From Helicobacter pullorum NCTC 12824 (lineage in GTDB: Bacteria; Campylobacterota; Campylobacteria; Campylobacterales; Helicobacteraceae): a stretch of DNA of 64,000 nt. Within the stretch, counting starts at the first letter, position 1. Each line of letters begins with the position of its first letter. Positions 36,206 through 46,289 of the stretch are shown one piece after another. Location of the stretch: contig NZ_JAERIT010000002.1 in NCBI RefSeq assembly GCF_017979475.1, positions 62,001 to 126,000 of the forward strand, read 5' to 3'. Both the position numbers and the translations under genes were made by a program. Below the pieces are notes generated by a model. That model was given only the letters and a program-made list of their open reading frames with translations, was not told the origin of the DNA and did not search any database.

Positions 36206-36979
36206 TCAAAAAACCTCCAAATAAAACAAAAACAATACTCCCAAAATGATTCTATAAATTCCAAATGGAATAAAATTAAACCTAGACACAAATCCCAAAA
36301 ATAATTTAATCGCCAAAAAAGCACTTATAAAAGCCACAACAAAACCCAATCCAAGCACCAAAAGATTTTCTGAATTAAAAACTTCATAATTTTTATAAGC
36401 ACTATAACCGCTTGCAATAATCATTGTAGGCAATGCCAAAAGAAAAGAAAATTCCGTAGCTACTTTGCGATTACACCCCAAAAGCAACCCACCAATAATC
36501 GTTGCCCCACTCCTAGAAGTCCCCGGTATCATTGCCAAAGCTTGAAAAATCCCTATCAAAAAAGACTGCTTATAGGTAATTTCTGCAACATCTTTAGTGT
36601 GATGCTCCTTTTCTTTATAGAAAATTTCTATCACAATAAACACAATTCCGCCCAAAATCAACATAATTGAAGTGGTAATAGGGGCAAAAAGCGATTTAAT
36701 CAAATCATAAAGCAAAAATCCCAAGATTCCAGCAGGCAAAAATCCTATTGCCAATTTCACCCACAATTCAAAACTATTTTTAGATAATCTTTCCCAAAAA
36801 ACAAAAATAACAGCCAAAATTGAACCTAGTTGGATTATCACCTCAAAAGTTTTGTGAAAAGTATCTTGTGGGATTCCAAGCAATTTTGAAGTCAAAATCA
36901 AATGCCCAGTAGAAGAAACAGGCAAAAATTCTGTTAGCCCCTCAACAATACCAAGAATCACTGCATATATTAATTCCAT
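36206..36979 (-). CDS. uppP: undecaprenyl-diphosphate phosphatase
   Basis: Recycles undecaprenyl pyrophosphate for peptidoglycan and O-antigen synthesis and gives bacitracin resistance. The 257 residues show the BacA motifs [17 protein letters not shown] and [17 protein letters not shown], with about eight membrane segments. I start at the ATG at 36979 with AAGG 6 bases ahead; the longer reading from 37027 adds 16 residues that do not fit the family. Confidence 0.95.
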   Translation of the reverse strand: MELIYAVILGIVEGLTEFLPVSSTGHLILTSKLLGIPQDTFHKTFEVIIQLGSILAVIFVFWERLSKNSFELWVKLAIGFLPAGILGFLLYDLIKSLFAPITTSIMLILGGIVFIVIEIFYKEKEHHTKDVAEITYKQSFLIGIFQALAMIPGTSRSGATIIGGLLLGCNRKVATEFSFLLALPTMIIASGYSAYKNYEVFNSENLLVLGLGFVVAFISAFLAIKLFLGFVSRFNFIPFGIYRIILGVLFLFYLEVF

Positions 36980-37273
36980 AAAAAACCTTAATTTGTGTAA
37001 AAGTGGGATAATTTTAGCATAATTCATTCTTTTTACAAAACATTCTAAAATTTCAAGAGAAAATTTAAAAATAAATACAAAATAAAATTATTCATTCCTA
37101 AAAGCCATTACTCTTTTACACCCTTTATGCTGACAATCCTATCCTATAACTGCATTTTTAATATTACAACTCTTTTTTGTTAAACCAAAAAAATAAACTC
37201 TTTCGTTATTAAATTTATTCAATTATAGTAGTAATTATTATGATTGTTTATTTTTACTTAAGCTAATAATAAA

Positions 37274-37302
37274 TACAATTTTAAATATCATTATTATTTT
37301 TA
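37274..37302 (+). promoter_or_regulatory. TonB-receptor promoter with Fur-like site
   Basis: A TACAAT -10 (37274-37279) is followed by an A/T-rich stretch (37283-37302) containing ATATCATTATTAT, similar to the Fur box core GATAATGATAATCATTATC on one arm. The position over the start site would allow iron repression of the receptor. In A+T-rich DNA this match is weak evidence. Confidence 0.4.
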
Positions 37303-37314
37303 ATAGGAGTAAAA

Positions 37315-39414
37315 ATGTTTATATCAAACAAGGTTAGATATTCATCTGTTGTGTTATCTTTAATACTTGGCGCAATTAGCGCAAATGCTGCTGAAGAATA
37401 TCGTTTAGACACTTCAGTTGTGAGTGCTAGTGGATTTTCTCAAGACATAAAAGAAGCCCCCGCTAGTATTTCAATTGTCAAGAAGGAAGATTTGGAAAAC
37501 AAGCCTTATCGCGATGTGGCAGAAGCGATTGCAGATATTCCTGGAGTAGATTTATTTGCTAGTAAAGGAAAAACAGGAACTTATCAAATAACTATGCGTG
37601 GAATCACGGGATACACCCTTATCTTAATAGATGGGAGAAGACAAAGCGTTGGAGGAGATGTGGGTCCTAATGGCTTCACTGAAATTACTTCTTCTTTCTT
37701 GCCTCCAATTTCAGCAATTGAACGCATTGAGATTATCAAAGGTCCAATGAGCACCCTTTATGGTTCTGATGCATTAGGTGGTGTGGTTAATATTATTACA
37801 AAAAAATCTCCCGAAAAATGGGGCTTAAGCGTCCAAACAGAAGCCTTGCTTCAAGAAGATTCACAATGGGGAAATCTCTATGGGACTAGTATTTATGGTA
37901 GCGGACCACTTATTAAAGACAAACTCTCCCTTACCTTGCGCGCAAGAGAATTTTACAGAGAGGGTTCTAGTGTGAGCTATTCAGAGCCTAATGGAACAAT
38001 CATTGATGATGTCGAAGCAGCAGAAAGCCCAACAAGAGCCAATAATCATAATTTTGGATTAAAATTAGATTACCTAGCTAATCCTCAAAATCATTTTACC
38101 TTTGATGTAGATTACTCGCAAAGTATCTTTGATAACGCCAATGGGCAGCTAGGAACACTAACAAAACCCCTTAATGATACTGGTGCATTAACTGGTGGTT
38201 ATACCAAAACAATGCAAGTTGATAAATTAGTAACCTATTTAACACACAAGGGAACTTATGAAAATTTTGTGTTAGATTCTGGAATCCAATACAATCGCGT
38301 TAGCAATGATGGTAGAGAAGTTGTCGGACTTGCAACACAACCCCATTTGGGAGAAAATAGAGATATTCTAGCAGAAGATATTATTTTAGATACTAAAGCT
38401 GTTGTTCCATTAGGAGAGAGAAATCTCTTGAGTGTTGGCGCTGAATATCGCATAGAAAAAATGCAAGATAAAATCGCAAATCCAACTAAATTTGATCAAT
38501 ATTTGCTTGGAATTTTTGCAGAAGATGAACTTTCAATTTTAGATAATCTAAACTTTACACTAGGAGCAAGATACAATCACCACGAAATTTTTGGCGATAA
38601 TATTTCACCTAGAGGCTATCTTGTCTATAATCCAACTGATTCTCTAACACTAAAAGGTGGTGTTGCAACTGGATTTAAAGCACCAACACCAAATCGCCTT
38701 ATTGCAGGATATTATAATTTTAGCGGTCAAGGAAGATTTCCTTCATATGGGAATCCAAATCTTTCTGAAGAAACTTCAATTAATTATGAATTAAGCGCTA
38801 TTTACAATCAAGATTCTCATTACATAAGTCTTACAGGATTTTTGACAGATTTTAAAGATAAAATCTCAAGCACACAAATAAAAAAAGGCGAAGCAATTTC
38901 AGGAGTTGGAATCTGCACCTATGATAGATGTTCACAAGCCATCAATCACGGCGAAGTGCGATATATGGGAGTAGAATTAGCAGCAGGATTTAAAGTCTTA
39001 GAAAAAATCAACATTGACGCTTCTTATACTTATTTAGATTCTGAAGTGCGCGAATCTTCTACTAAAAGTGCTATTGGAAAACCAGAGAGCAATTCTTTAA
39101 AACACAATTTCATCACCAAAATTAGCATACCCTTCAACAACTTCACACCTTATCTCAAAGGACAATGGCAAGGGAATCGCTACACAGGTGGCGATTCAGT
39201 AATAGGAGAATACTACAAAAATGTATTCTTAATGACTGCTGGTGGAACTTATGCTTTCAATGATTCTTGGAAGCTTAATGTGGCTATTCACAATCTTTTA
39301 GATAAGAAATTCACTGATAGTTTTGTAGGGAATCCAACAGATGGTTATGTCTCTCAATATAATAGAATCGAAGAAGGGAGACGCTTTTGGGTTTCTTTAA
39401 CAGGTAATTTTTAA
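37315..39414 (+). CDS. TonB-dependent outer-membrane receptor
   Basis: A 699-residue siderophore-type receptor. Signal peptide to about residue 25 (ISANA), a TonB box-like DTSVVSA, the plug domain with ILIDGRRQSVGG and RIEIIKGPMSTLYGSDALGG, then a 22-strand barrel ending in aromatic LTGNF. The order and plug motifs are like the catecholate receptors FepA/CfrA/IrgA, but the ligand is not readable. TAGGAGT precedes the ATG. No TonB/ExbBD or ABC importer is adjacent. Probably iron-regulated. Confidence 0.9.
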   Translation: MFISNKVRYSSVVLSLILGAISANAAEEYRLDTSVVSASGFSQDIKEAPASISIVKKEDLENKPYRDVAEAIADIPGVDLFASKGKTGTYQITMRGITGYTLILIDGRRQSVGGDVGPNGFTEITSSFLPPISAIERIEIIKGPMSTLYGSDALGGVVNIITKKSPEKWGLSVQTEALLQEDSQWGNLYGTSIYGSGPLIKDKLSLTLRAREFYREGSSVSYSEPNGTIIDDVEAAESPTRANNHNFGLKLDYLANPQNHFTFDVDYSQSIFDNANGQLGTLTKPLNDTGALTGGYTKTMQVDKLVTYLTHKGTYENFVLDSGIQYNRVSNDGREVVGLATQPHLGENRDILAEDIILDTKAVVPLGERNLLSVGAEYRIEKMQDKIANPTKFDQYLLGIFAEDELSILDNLNFTLGARYNHHEIFGDNISPRGYLVYNPTDSLTLKGGVATGFKAPTPNRLIAGYYNFSGQGRFPSYGNPNLSEETSINYELSAIYNQDSHYISLTGFLTDFKDKISSTQIKKGEAISGVGICTYDRCSQAINHGEVRYMGVELAAGFKVLEKINIDASYTYLDSEVRESSTKSAIGKPESNSLKHNFITKISIPFNNFTPYLKGQWQGNRYTGGDSVIGEYYKNVFLMTAGGTYAFNDSWKLNVAIHNLLDKKFTDSFVGNPTDGYVSQYNRIEEGRRFWVSLTGNF

Positions 39415-39443
39415 TCACATTTATAATAAATAAATTTCATTTT

Positions 39444-39467
39444 GCTAGGCTTTATTTCAAGTCTAGC
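39444..39467 (+). terminator. hairpin after TonB receptor
   Basis: GCTAGGCTT and AAGTCTAGC pair over 9 bases (one G-U) around a 6-base loop, 30 bases after the stop. No T-run follows. The rest of the 293-base gap to pycA shows nothing else I can support. Confidence 0.4.
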
Positions 39468-39707
39468 TCTCCTTAGAATTTCGAATTTACAATCTTTTTA
39501 TTATTTAAAATGGTTTGCTTAATTAATGGCAACCATTTTGATTTTCACACAAAACTTCAATGAATCTATGTGTAAAAATATAACGATTTAAGTGTAATTT
39601 ATTTTTTTAATAAAGTTTTTTATTGCTCCCTAAAGAAAAAATTAAAAAGATTCAATATAAAATAGAATCATTTATTTTAAAATTAATGCCAAAATCTTGG
39701 AGTTTTT

Positions 39708-41129
39708 ATGTTTAGAAGAATCCTCATTGCCAACCGCGGAGAAATTGCTGTAAGAATCATACGCGCCTGTAATGATTTAAATATCGAATCTGTTGCAATC
39801 TATTCTCACGCAGATAGAGATAGTCTGCATGTCAAAATGGCAACTCACACTTACGCAATCAGCGAAGATCCAATCAAAGGATACTTAGATCCAGACTTGA
39901 TTATCCAAGCTGCAAAAGCAACAGATTCTGAAGCAATCCACCCCGGATATGGTTTTTTGAGTGAAAATGCTCTTTTTGCAAAAAAAGTCAAGGAAGCCGG
40001 ATTAGTTTGGATTGGACCTGATAGCGAAGTCATTGCCAAAATGGGGGATAAAAATGCTGCAAGAAATCTTATGATAGCTAATGGAATCCCCGTTGTCCCC
40101 GGAACAGATCCTCTAAACTCTTTAAATCTTTATGAAATACAAAAAATAGCAAGAAAAATCGGCTATCCTATAATCCTAAAAGCAAGTAGCGGTGGAGGTG
40201 GTAGAGGAATCCGCGTAGTATGGGAAGAAAATGAACTTGAAAATGCTTTGAATGCGTGCAAAAGAGAGGCTTTAACCTTTTTTAAAAATGACGATGTTTT
40301 TATGGAAAAATATATCCAAAATCCAAAGCACATTGAATTTCAGATTCTAGCGGACAATTATGGAAATATCATTCATCTATTAGAAAGAGATTGCTCTATC
40401 CAAAGACGCCACCAAAAGCTAATAGAAATCGCTCCCTGCCCTACCATAAGTGCGGATTTGCGTCGTAGAATGGGGGTAGTTGCAGTTGCTGCTGCTAGGG
40501 CTGCAAATTACACCAACGCAGGAACCATTGAGTTTTTAATTGATGATTCTAACAACTTTTATTTTATGGAAATGAATACAAGAATCCAAGTTGAACACGG
40601 CGTTACAGAGGAAATCACAGGCTTAGACCTCATTGCTAGGCAGATTCGAATCGCCTATGGGGAAATTTTGGATTTGAGTCAAAGTGATATTATTCCACAA
40701 GGTTTTGCAATTGAAGCTAGAATCAACGCCGAAGATGTGCATAATGACTTTATTCCAAACCCCGGAACTATCACTGCATACTACCCTGCACTAGGTCCTT
40801 TTGTGAGAGTGGATAGTTATATTTACAAAGATTTTACCATTCCCCCTTTTTATGATTCAATGGTTGCAAAGCTTATTGTCCGTGCTACAAGCTATGATTT
40901 GGCAGTCAATAAACTCAAACGCGCTTTAAGCGAATTTAAAATTCGAGGAGTGAAAACAACCATTCCATTTTTAATTAATATCTGCAATGACAAAGACTTC
41001 AAACGCGGAATCTTTGATACCTCTTATTTGGAAAACAAAATCAATTCATTAATGCCACAAGAATCCAAAGATGAAAGCGATTTAGTCGCAGCAATTGCCA
41101 TTGCACTAACCAAACATTTTGAGGAGTAA
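39708..41129 (+). CDS. pycA: pyruvate carboxylase subunit A (biotin carboxylase)
   Basis: ATP-dependent biotin carboxylase of 473 residues. It has the N-terminal ILIANRGEIAVRIIRAC, the glycine-rich ATP loop KASSGGGGRGIR and the C-terminal domain with YYPALGPFVRVDS. The C-terminal extension and several segments (YTNAGTIEFL, IYKDFTIPPFYDS) look closer to Campylobacter PycA than to the shorter AccC of fatty acid synthesis, so I favour oxaloacetate formation. The usual QVEHPVTE motif reads QVEHGVTE. The transcarboxylase/biotin-carrier partner is not in the window; AccC remains the alternative. Confidence 0.75.
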   Translation: MFRRILIANRGEIAVRIIRACNDLNIESVAIYSHADRDSLHVKMATHTYAISEDPIKGYLDPDLIIQAAKATDSEAIHPGYGFLSENALFAKKVKEAGLVWIGPDSEVIAKMGDKNAARNLMIANGIPVVPGTDPLNSLNLYEIQKIARKIGYPIILKASSGGGGRGIRVVWEENELENALNACKREALTFFKNDDVFMEKYIQNPKHIEFQILADNYGNIIHLLERDCSIQRRHQKLIEIAPCPTISADLRRRMGVVAVAAARAANYTNAGTIEFLIDDSNNFYFMEMNTRIQVEHGVTEEITGLDLIARQIRIAYGEILDLSQSDIIPQGFAIEARINAEDVHNDFIPNPGTITAYYPALGPFVRVDSYIYKDFTIPPFYDSMVAKLIVRATSYDLAVNKLKRALSEFKIRGVKTTIPFLINICNDKDFKRGIFDTSYLENKINSLMPQESKDESDLVAAIAIALTKHFEE

Positions 41130-41213
41130 GAAACACCAAAAACTACTAAATAAATATATTTTAAGTAATTTTCTAATAAAATTAGCGTTTATTTTTACAA
41201 AAAGGGTTTTATA

Positions 41214-41348
41214 ATGAAAAGAACATATCAACCACACAATACACCAAGAAAAAGAACTCATGGTTTTAGAGTAAGAATGCAAACAAAAAATGGTAGAAAA
41301 GTCATCAACGCAAGAAGAGCAAAAGGTAGAAAAAGATTAGCAGTTTAA
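41214..41348 (+). CDS. rpmH: 50S ribosomal protein L34
   Basis: A 44-residue very basic protein: [19 protein letters not shown] and a C-terminal [12 protein letters not shown], the standard L34 sequence. AAGGG lies upstream at a normal distance. First gene of the conserved rpmH-rnpA-yidD-yidC-jag-mnmE run. Confidence 0.97.
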   Translation: MKRTYQPHNTPRKRTHGFRVRMQTKNGRKVINARRAKGRKRLAV

Positions 41349-41370
41349 TCTAGGTTTTGCGGATTTTAAA

Positions 41371-41700
41371 TTGATTACATTAAATACAAAAAAAGACTTC
41401 AATATCGTCTATAACAGCCAAAAAAAATGGCATAATCCGCATTTTATACTTTTTTTCAAAGAGAATATCAAAGAAAATCGGGTTGGATTTTGTGTATCCA
41501 AAAAAGTGGGGAATGCAGTTTGTAGAAACTTTATCAAAAGGCGTTTAAGAAGCCTTTATCGTGCCTCATTGCCTAATCTTATTAATGGAGATATGGTGCT
41601 ATTAGCAAAAAATGGGCTAGACAAGGTGGATTACAAAACTTTGGAGAATCACTATAAACACGCCCTTATGCGTTTAAAATTGGTAAAACAAAAATGTTAA
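41371..41700 (+). CDS. rnpA: ribonuclease P protein component
   Basis: The protein subunit of RNase P, which matures tRNA 5' ends together with the RNA encoded at 54542. The 109 residues contain the family signature KKVGNAVCRNFIKRRLRSLYR. Start is TTG at 41371 (GCGGA about 7 bases before); the frame is open further upstream into rpmH but has no ATG, GTG or TTG, so a short N-terminal extension with another start cannot be fully excluded. Overlaps yidD by 7 bases. Confidence 0.92.
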   Translation: MITLNTKKDFNIVYNSQKKWHNPHFILFFKENIKENRVGFCVSKKVGNAVCRNFIKRRLRSLYRASLPNLINGDMVLLAKNGLDKVDYKTLENHYKHALMRLKLVKQKC

Positions 41701-42074
41701 AAAAAATTTTTTTATCACTCATATTTTTTTATCAACATTATGTTTCTGCATTTTTTGGAGCAAAATGTCGCTACTATCCTAGTTGCTCAGAATATTCTAA
41801 GCAGCTTTTTGAATTTCAAAATCCCTGTATTGCCTTATTTAAAACCTTGATGCGTATTTTAAGTTGCAATCAATTCTTCAAAGGTGGCATTGCCTATCCA
41901 AAAATAGACACCAAAATTAATGCTCATTTTATGTCTCCAAAAACGCCAAAATATTGGCTCATACCGATTAAACCTCTAAGATTTCAACCCATTATTCTTA
42001 AACATTCTATGGTATATCCCACTCAAAATGTTTATATTATAAAAAATTTTTCAAAGGTTTCCCGTGTTAAATAA
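41694..42074 (+). CDS. yidD: membrane protein insertion efficiency factor YidD
   Basis: A small membrane-associated protein that assists YidC. The conserved core is FYQHYVSAFFGAKCRYYPSC (SEYS follows) and FFKGGIAYP. At 126 residues it is longer than the 70-90 of most YidD proteins, the extra length being a C-terminal tail rich in proline, isoleucine and lysine. Overlaps rnpA by 7 and yidC by 11 bases, so translation is coupled. Confidence 0.92.
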   Translation: MLKKIFLSLIFFYQHYVSAFFGAKCRYYPSCSEYSKQLFEFQNPCIALFKTLMRILSCNQFFKGGIAYPKIDTKINAHFMSPKTPKYWLIPIKPLRFQPIILKHSMVYPTQNVYIIKNFSKVSRVK

Positions 42075-43689
42075 ACTTGATAATTTAAATCCTCAAACTA
42101 GAATCATCATCGCTGTTGTTTTGGCATTAGCCTTTTTTGTGCCTTATAGCTATTTTTATAGCCCCAAAGAAAATGCCACCGCCAAACCATCGCAAAATAT
42201 CCAAACTCCATCACAAGAGCAAACCACTCCCCAAGCCTCTATCCAAAATGTTTCTAATACGCAAAATGCACAAAATAGCACAGATTCTCAAGAAATTATT
42301 GCCACCATCAAAGCAAAAAACTTTGAATACAAAATTGATCGTTTAGGTAGAATCACCCAAGTCCTTCTCAAAGAAGAAAAATACCACAAAGACGCTAAAG
42401 ATCTTGAATTATTTAGCACTGATATTGCTAATCAAAACAACCCAAAAACGCTAGAAATTCGCTTCTCTGATTCTATGTTAAACCAACAAGCCTTTAGCAC
42501 GCCTTACAAAGCTAGTCAATCTGACATCACTATCCAAGACAAACCGCAATCCATCACACTCACACAAAAACTCCAAAATATCACCATAGAAAAAATCCTA
42601 ACCTTTTATCCCAATGGATATTATGAAATCAAAATCAATGTACCACAAAATTACACTTACTTCTTATCACCGGGTATGCGTCCTAGTGTAGAAAATGATG
42701 CTTATGTCTTCAAAGGTGTTATCATCAAAGAACAGGACAATACTATCACCACAATTGAAGATGGCGATGCAAGCACTCAAAATAATTTTACAAACTCCAG
42801 CATCATTGCAGCAGTGGATAGATATTACACAACTTTATTTTTTAGCAAAACCAACAATCTTAATATCTCTATCTTAAACAATGCTCAAGAAAATCCTATG
42901 CCTTTTATTAGTGCTAATGGAAATATAGAACTCTCTGGATACATTGGACCAAAAGATTATCGACTTTTAGAGAGCATTGATGCGAATCTTACTGATGTTG
43001 TTGAATATGGTATGATTACTTTTTTTGCAAAACCTCTCTTTTTGCTCTTAGAAACACTTTATGATTTATGCGGAAATTGGGGTTGGGCAATTATTCTACT
43101 CACTCTTATTGTTAGAATCATTCTCTACCCACTTACCTATAAGGGTATGGTATCAATGCAAAAACTCAAAGATTTAGCTCCAAAAATGAAAGAGATTCAA
43201 CAAAAATACAAAGGTGAGCCACAAAAACTTCAAGCCCATATGATGGATCTCTATAAAAAGCATGGTGCAAATCCAATGGGAGGCTGCTTGCCACTTCTTC
43301 TTCAAATGCCTGTCTTCTTTGCTATCTATCGCGTATTATATAATGCCATAGAGCTCAAAGGTGCGGCGTGGTTGCTTTGGATTCAAGATTTATCTGTAAT
43401 GGATCCTTATTTTGTCTTACCAATCCTAATGGGTATTACAATGTATTTGCAACAACATTTAACCCCAGCGACATTTAATGACCCAATCCAAGAAAAAATC
43501 TTTAAATTCTTACCCTTAATTTTCACAATTTTCTTTGTTACATTCCCTTCAGGTTTAGTGCTTTATTGGTTTGTAAATAACATCTTTTCAATCCTTCAAC
43601 AACTTATTATCAATAAAGCAATGGAACGCAAAAAAGCAAGAGAAATCGCCGAACATAAAGAACATAAGCATCAAAAGGCTTCTCAATGA
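42064..43689 (+). CDS. yidC: membrane protein insertase YidC
   Basis: Inserts and folds inner-membrane proteins, alone or with SecYEG. The 541 residues have an N-terminal membrane anchor, a large periplasmic beta-domain (about 75-320) and five membrane segments of the conserved insertase core with WGWAIILLTLIVRIILYPLT, the hydrophilic-groove arginine in that segment, and MGGCLPLLLQMPVFFAIYRVL. Start is GTG at 42064, with AAAGG upstream, inside the end of yidD. Its stop overlaps the jag start (ATGA). Confidence 0.96.
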   Translation: MLNKLDNLNPQTRIIIAVVLALAFFVPYSYFYSPKENATAKPSQNIQTPSQEQTTPQASIQNVSNTQNAQNSTDSQEIIATIKAKNFEYKIDRLGRITQVLLKEEKYHKDAKDLELFSTDIANQNNPKTLEIRFSDSMLNQQAFSTPYKASQSDITIQDKPQSITLTQKLQNITIEKILTFYPNGYYEIKINVPQNYTYFLSPGMRPSVENDAYVFKGVIIKEQDNTITTIEDGDASTQNNFTNSSIIAAVDRYYTTLFFSKTNNLNISILNNAQENPMPFISANGNIELSGYIGPKDYRLLESIDANLTDVVEYGMITFFAKPLFLLLETLYDLCGNWGWAIILLTLIVRIILYPLTYKGMVSMQKLKDLAPKMKEIQQKYKGEPQKLQAHMMDLYKKHGANPMGGCLPLLLQMPVFFAIYRVLYNAIELKGAAWLLWIQDLSVMDPYFVLPILMGITMYLQQHLTPATFNDPIQEKIFKFLPLIFTIFFVTFPSGLVLYWFVNNIFSILQQLIINKAMERKKAREIAEHKEHKHQKASQ

Positions 43690-44387
43690 AAAAAATAGAA
43701 GCCCAAAGCCTCGAAGAAGCCCTCATAGAAGCCTCCAAACTTTATGATTGCTCTATTGTAGATTTAGATTATGAAATTATCCAAAATCCTAAAAAAGGAT
43801 TTTTGGGGTTTGGCAAAAAAAATGCAATTATTTGCGCACAACCAAAAAACGCCAACTCACACCACCCCAAAACAACCAGCACCCAAAATCTCCACACACA
43901 ACCACCAATCAAAGAAACCACCAAAGACCTCTCTGAAATTAGCACTCATATCCAAAATGAATTAAACGAGTTATTTCAATTTCTTCCTTACAAAATTAGC
44001 GAAATTATTGTCAAGCCCTATGATGAAAACACTCTATATATCAAAATTGACGGGGAAGATTCAGCATTATTAATAGGGAAAGAGGGCTATCGCTACAAAG
44101 CGATTTCTTATCTAATTTTTAATTGGATTAACCATGTTTATGGCTTAATGGTGCGTTTAGAGATTGCAGAATTTCTAAAAAATCAAGAAGAAATGATTGC
44201 AAACTATCTCATACCAACCATAGAAAATATCAAAACCTATGGGAAAGCACAAACTAAGCCACTTGATGGCGTATTAGCCCATATTGCAATCAAACAACTA
44301 AGAGAACAATTCCCAAATAAATATATTTCTTTCCGCCTTAATCAAGATGGAGAGCGTTATATCATCATCAATGAATTTCAACACTAA
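43686..44387 (+). CDS. jag: RNA-binding protein Jag/KhpB
   Basis: A 233-residue protein with the Jag N-terminal domain (KGFLGFGKKNAIICA), a variable linker rich in Thr/Pro/His, a KH type II domain (LLIGKEGYRYKAISYL) and a C-terminal R3H-like domain (IAIKQLREQFPNKYISF). Binds RNA, often near division and envelope functions. Starts within the yidC stop (ATGA) and overlaps the mnmE start. Confidence 0.9.
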   Translation: MKKIEAQSLEEALIEASKLYDCSIVDLDYEIIQNPKKGFLGFGKKNAIICAQPKNANSHHPKTTSTQNLHTQPPIKETTKDLSEISTHIQNELNELFQFLPYKISEIIVKPYDENTLYIKIDGEDSALLIGKEGYRYKAISYLIFNWINHVYGLMVRLEIAEFLKNQEEMIANYLIPTIENIKTYGKAQTKPLDGVLAHIAIKQLREQFPNKYISFRLNQDGERYIIINEFQH

Positions 44388-45756
44388 TGATACGATTGTT
44401 GCACCAGCAACAACTTATGGAAAGTCCTCTCTTAACATTATTCGCCTAAGCGGGCAAGATTCTCTTAAAATCGCCTCAAAGCTTGCCAAAATAGATTTAA
44501 AAAACTCTAAAGTGCGTCATGCAAAACTTACTAAAATTTATTTTGAAAATGGCGAACTACTTGATGAATGTATTATAATTTACTTCAAATCTCCTCACAG
44601 CTACACCACCGAAGATGTTATTGAATTCCAATGCCATGGTGGCACTTTCATAGCCCAAAACATCTTAGAAGAATGCTTGAAATATGGAGCTAGATTAGCC
44701 AATCCCGGAGAATTTACCAAAAGAGCTTTTTTAGGTGGAAGGATTGATTTAACTCAAGCCCAAGCAGTAGCAAAACTCATTGAATCTTCTAACGCAAATG
44801 CCCACAAAATGCTGATGCGTCACCTCAATGGAGAAATGCAAGAATTTTGCGAGAATCTACGCACCGACCTTATTACATTGCTCGCACACAGCGAAGTTTT
44901 TATTGATTATGCCGATGAAGAATTACCACAAGATTTGCTAAAAAATCTACAAAACAAGCTAACTTCTATCCTCAAAACACTCCAAAGCCTCTTAGAGCAA
45001 TCAATCCAAAAAAAATCCCTTTTTGAAGGCTATAAACTCTGTATTATCGGTAAGCCCAATGTGGGCAAAAGCTCATTTCTCAATGCCCTTTTACACAATG
45101 AACGCGCTATTGTGAGTGATATTGCAGGCACTACACGCGATAGCATTGAAGAAAATTTTGTTTTAGAGGGGCATTTATTGCGTCTCATTGACACTGCAGG
45201 AATCCGCAAAAGCCAAGATATTATCGAAAACAAAGGAATTGAACGAAGCCTACAAAAAGCCAAAGAAAGTGATATTCTAATTGCACTTTTTGATAGTAGT
45301 CGCCCTTTAGACCATGAAGATTTAGAGATTATAGAACTTCTAAAAAACTATCAAGATTCCAAAAAAATCATCGTTTTATTAAATAAAACAGATTTGCAAA
45401 ATCATTTTGATTCAGAGGTTTTAAAACCTTTTCTACCTCTAAACCTCTGCCTTAAAAATACCAATTTAAATTCCCAAGAATCCCTACTATCTAACTTTAA
45501 AAACCACCTAATATCCTTATTAAACTCCCAAGAATCCACCCAATCCTTACTTTTGATTTCCCAATACCAATTCCAAGCAGTGAAAAACTGCATACAAGCC
45601 CTTTATGATTCTAAGATTCCACTAGAAAATGGCGAATTAGAACTCTTTAGTTTTCATATCAATGAAGCACTTAGAGCTATTGCATCTATCACCAAACCCT
45701 ACGAATATTCTCAAATGCTTGATGTTATGTTTGGAGAATTTTGTCTAGGTAAATAA
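44371..45756 (+). CDS. mnmE: tRNA modification GTPase MnmE
   Basis: With MnmG modifies the wobble uridine (cmnm5U) of several tRNAs. N-terminal folate-binding domain (TIVAPATTYGKSSLNIIRLSG), helical domain, an embedded G domain with IGKPNVGKSSFLNALL and DTAGIRKS, and the invariant C-terminal CLGK. I take the ATG at 44371 because the family begins about this far before DTIVAP; an ATG at 44347 would add eight residues and neither has a strong ribosome site. Start overlaps jag by 17 bases. Confidence 0.95.
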   Translation: MNFNTNDTIVAPATTYGKSSLNIIRLSGQDSLKIASKLAKIDLKNSKVRHAKLTKIYFENGELLDECIIIYFKSPHSYTTEDVIEFQCHGGTFIAQNILEECLKYGARLANPGEFTKRAFLGGRIDLTQAQAVAKLIESSNANAHKMLMRHLNGEMQEFCENLRTDLITLLAHSEVFIDYADEELPQDLLKNLQNKLTSILKTLQSLLEQSIQKKSLFEGYKLCIIGKPNVGKSSFLNALLHNERAIVSDIAGTTRDSIEENFVLEGHLLRLIDTAGIRKSQDIIENKGIERSLQKAKESDILIALFDSSRPLDHEDLEIIELLKNYQDSKKIIVLLNKTDLQNHFDSEVLKPFLPLNLCLKNTNLNSQESLLSNFKNHLISLLNSQESTQSLLLISQYQFQAVKNCIQALYDSKIPLENGELELFSFHINEALRAIASITKPYEYSQMLDVMFGEFCLGK

Positions 45757-45758
45757 TC

Positions 45759-46289
45759 CTATTTCGCTTTTGCTAAAAACAAAGCCATAACCAATGCGAA
45801 ATTCCCTACAATTAGCCCACCAAAGAAACCCACAAAGTCAAACAGCTCTTTTTTTAAAAAAATTAAAAAAAGCACAATAAACACCGCATAAGTTAGCAAC
45901 CTCAAAGGCATAAAAAACATTTTAAACCCTACCTTGCCACTTTCTTTGTTGAAACTCTGCCAAAACTTCTTTTTTTTAGAAATACATTCCTTTACAAATT
46001 TTTCATCACCTTTATCTTCATTTTCACCCCAAAATTCTTCTTCTTTCTCTTCTTTGCTTTGGTAAAGATTCTTTAAAGATTCCAATTCTTCTTGTGAAGC
46101 TTGCGAAATAAGACGCATAATCTTTCTTCTCTGCATAATAAATGCCATTCCCACAATTATCACAAAAGAAACATAAGCAAATACAAAATTCAAAGTCACC
46201 AAGCTACCCCAAAAAATATAGCTCAAAACTCCACAAATAGCCAAAATCGCAAATAAGATAAAACTTAGGATATTAATCCTCATCATCAT
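45759..46289 (-). CDS. AtpI-like small membrane protein, hypothetical
   Basis: A 176-residue protein with four membrane segments: two at the N-terminus (ILSFILFAILAICGVLSYIF and the next 25 residues), a charged middle (about 75-120, many Glu and Lys) and two at the C-terminus. The layout and its overlap with an AtpZ-type gene suggest an AtpI-like partner of ATP synthase, but sequence identity to AtpI is not evident. It overlaps the upstream gene by 17 bases, and its end is 2 bases from the mnmE stop. Confidence 0.65.
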   Translation of the reverse strand: MMMRINILSFILFAILAICGVLSYIFWGSLVTLNFVFAYVSFVIIVGMAFIMQRRKIMRLISQASQEELESLKNLYQSKEEKEEEFWGENEDKGDEKFVKECISKKKKFWQSFNKESGKVGFKMFFMPLRLLTYAVFIVLFLIFLKKELFDFVGFFGGLIVGNFALVMALFLAKAK

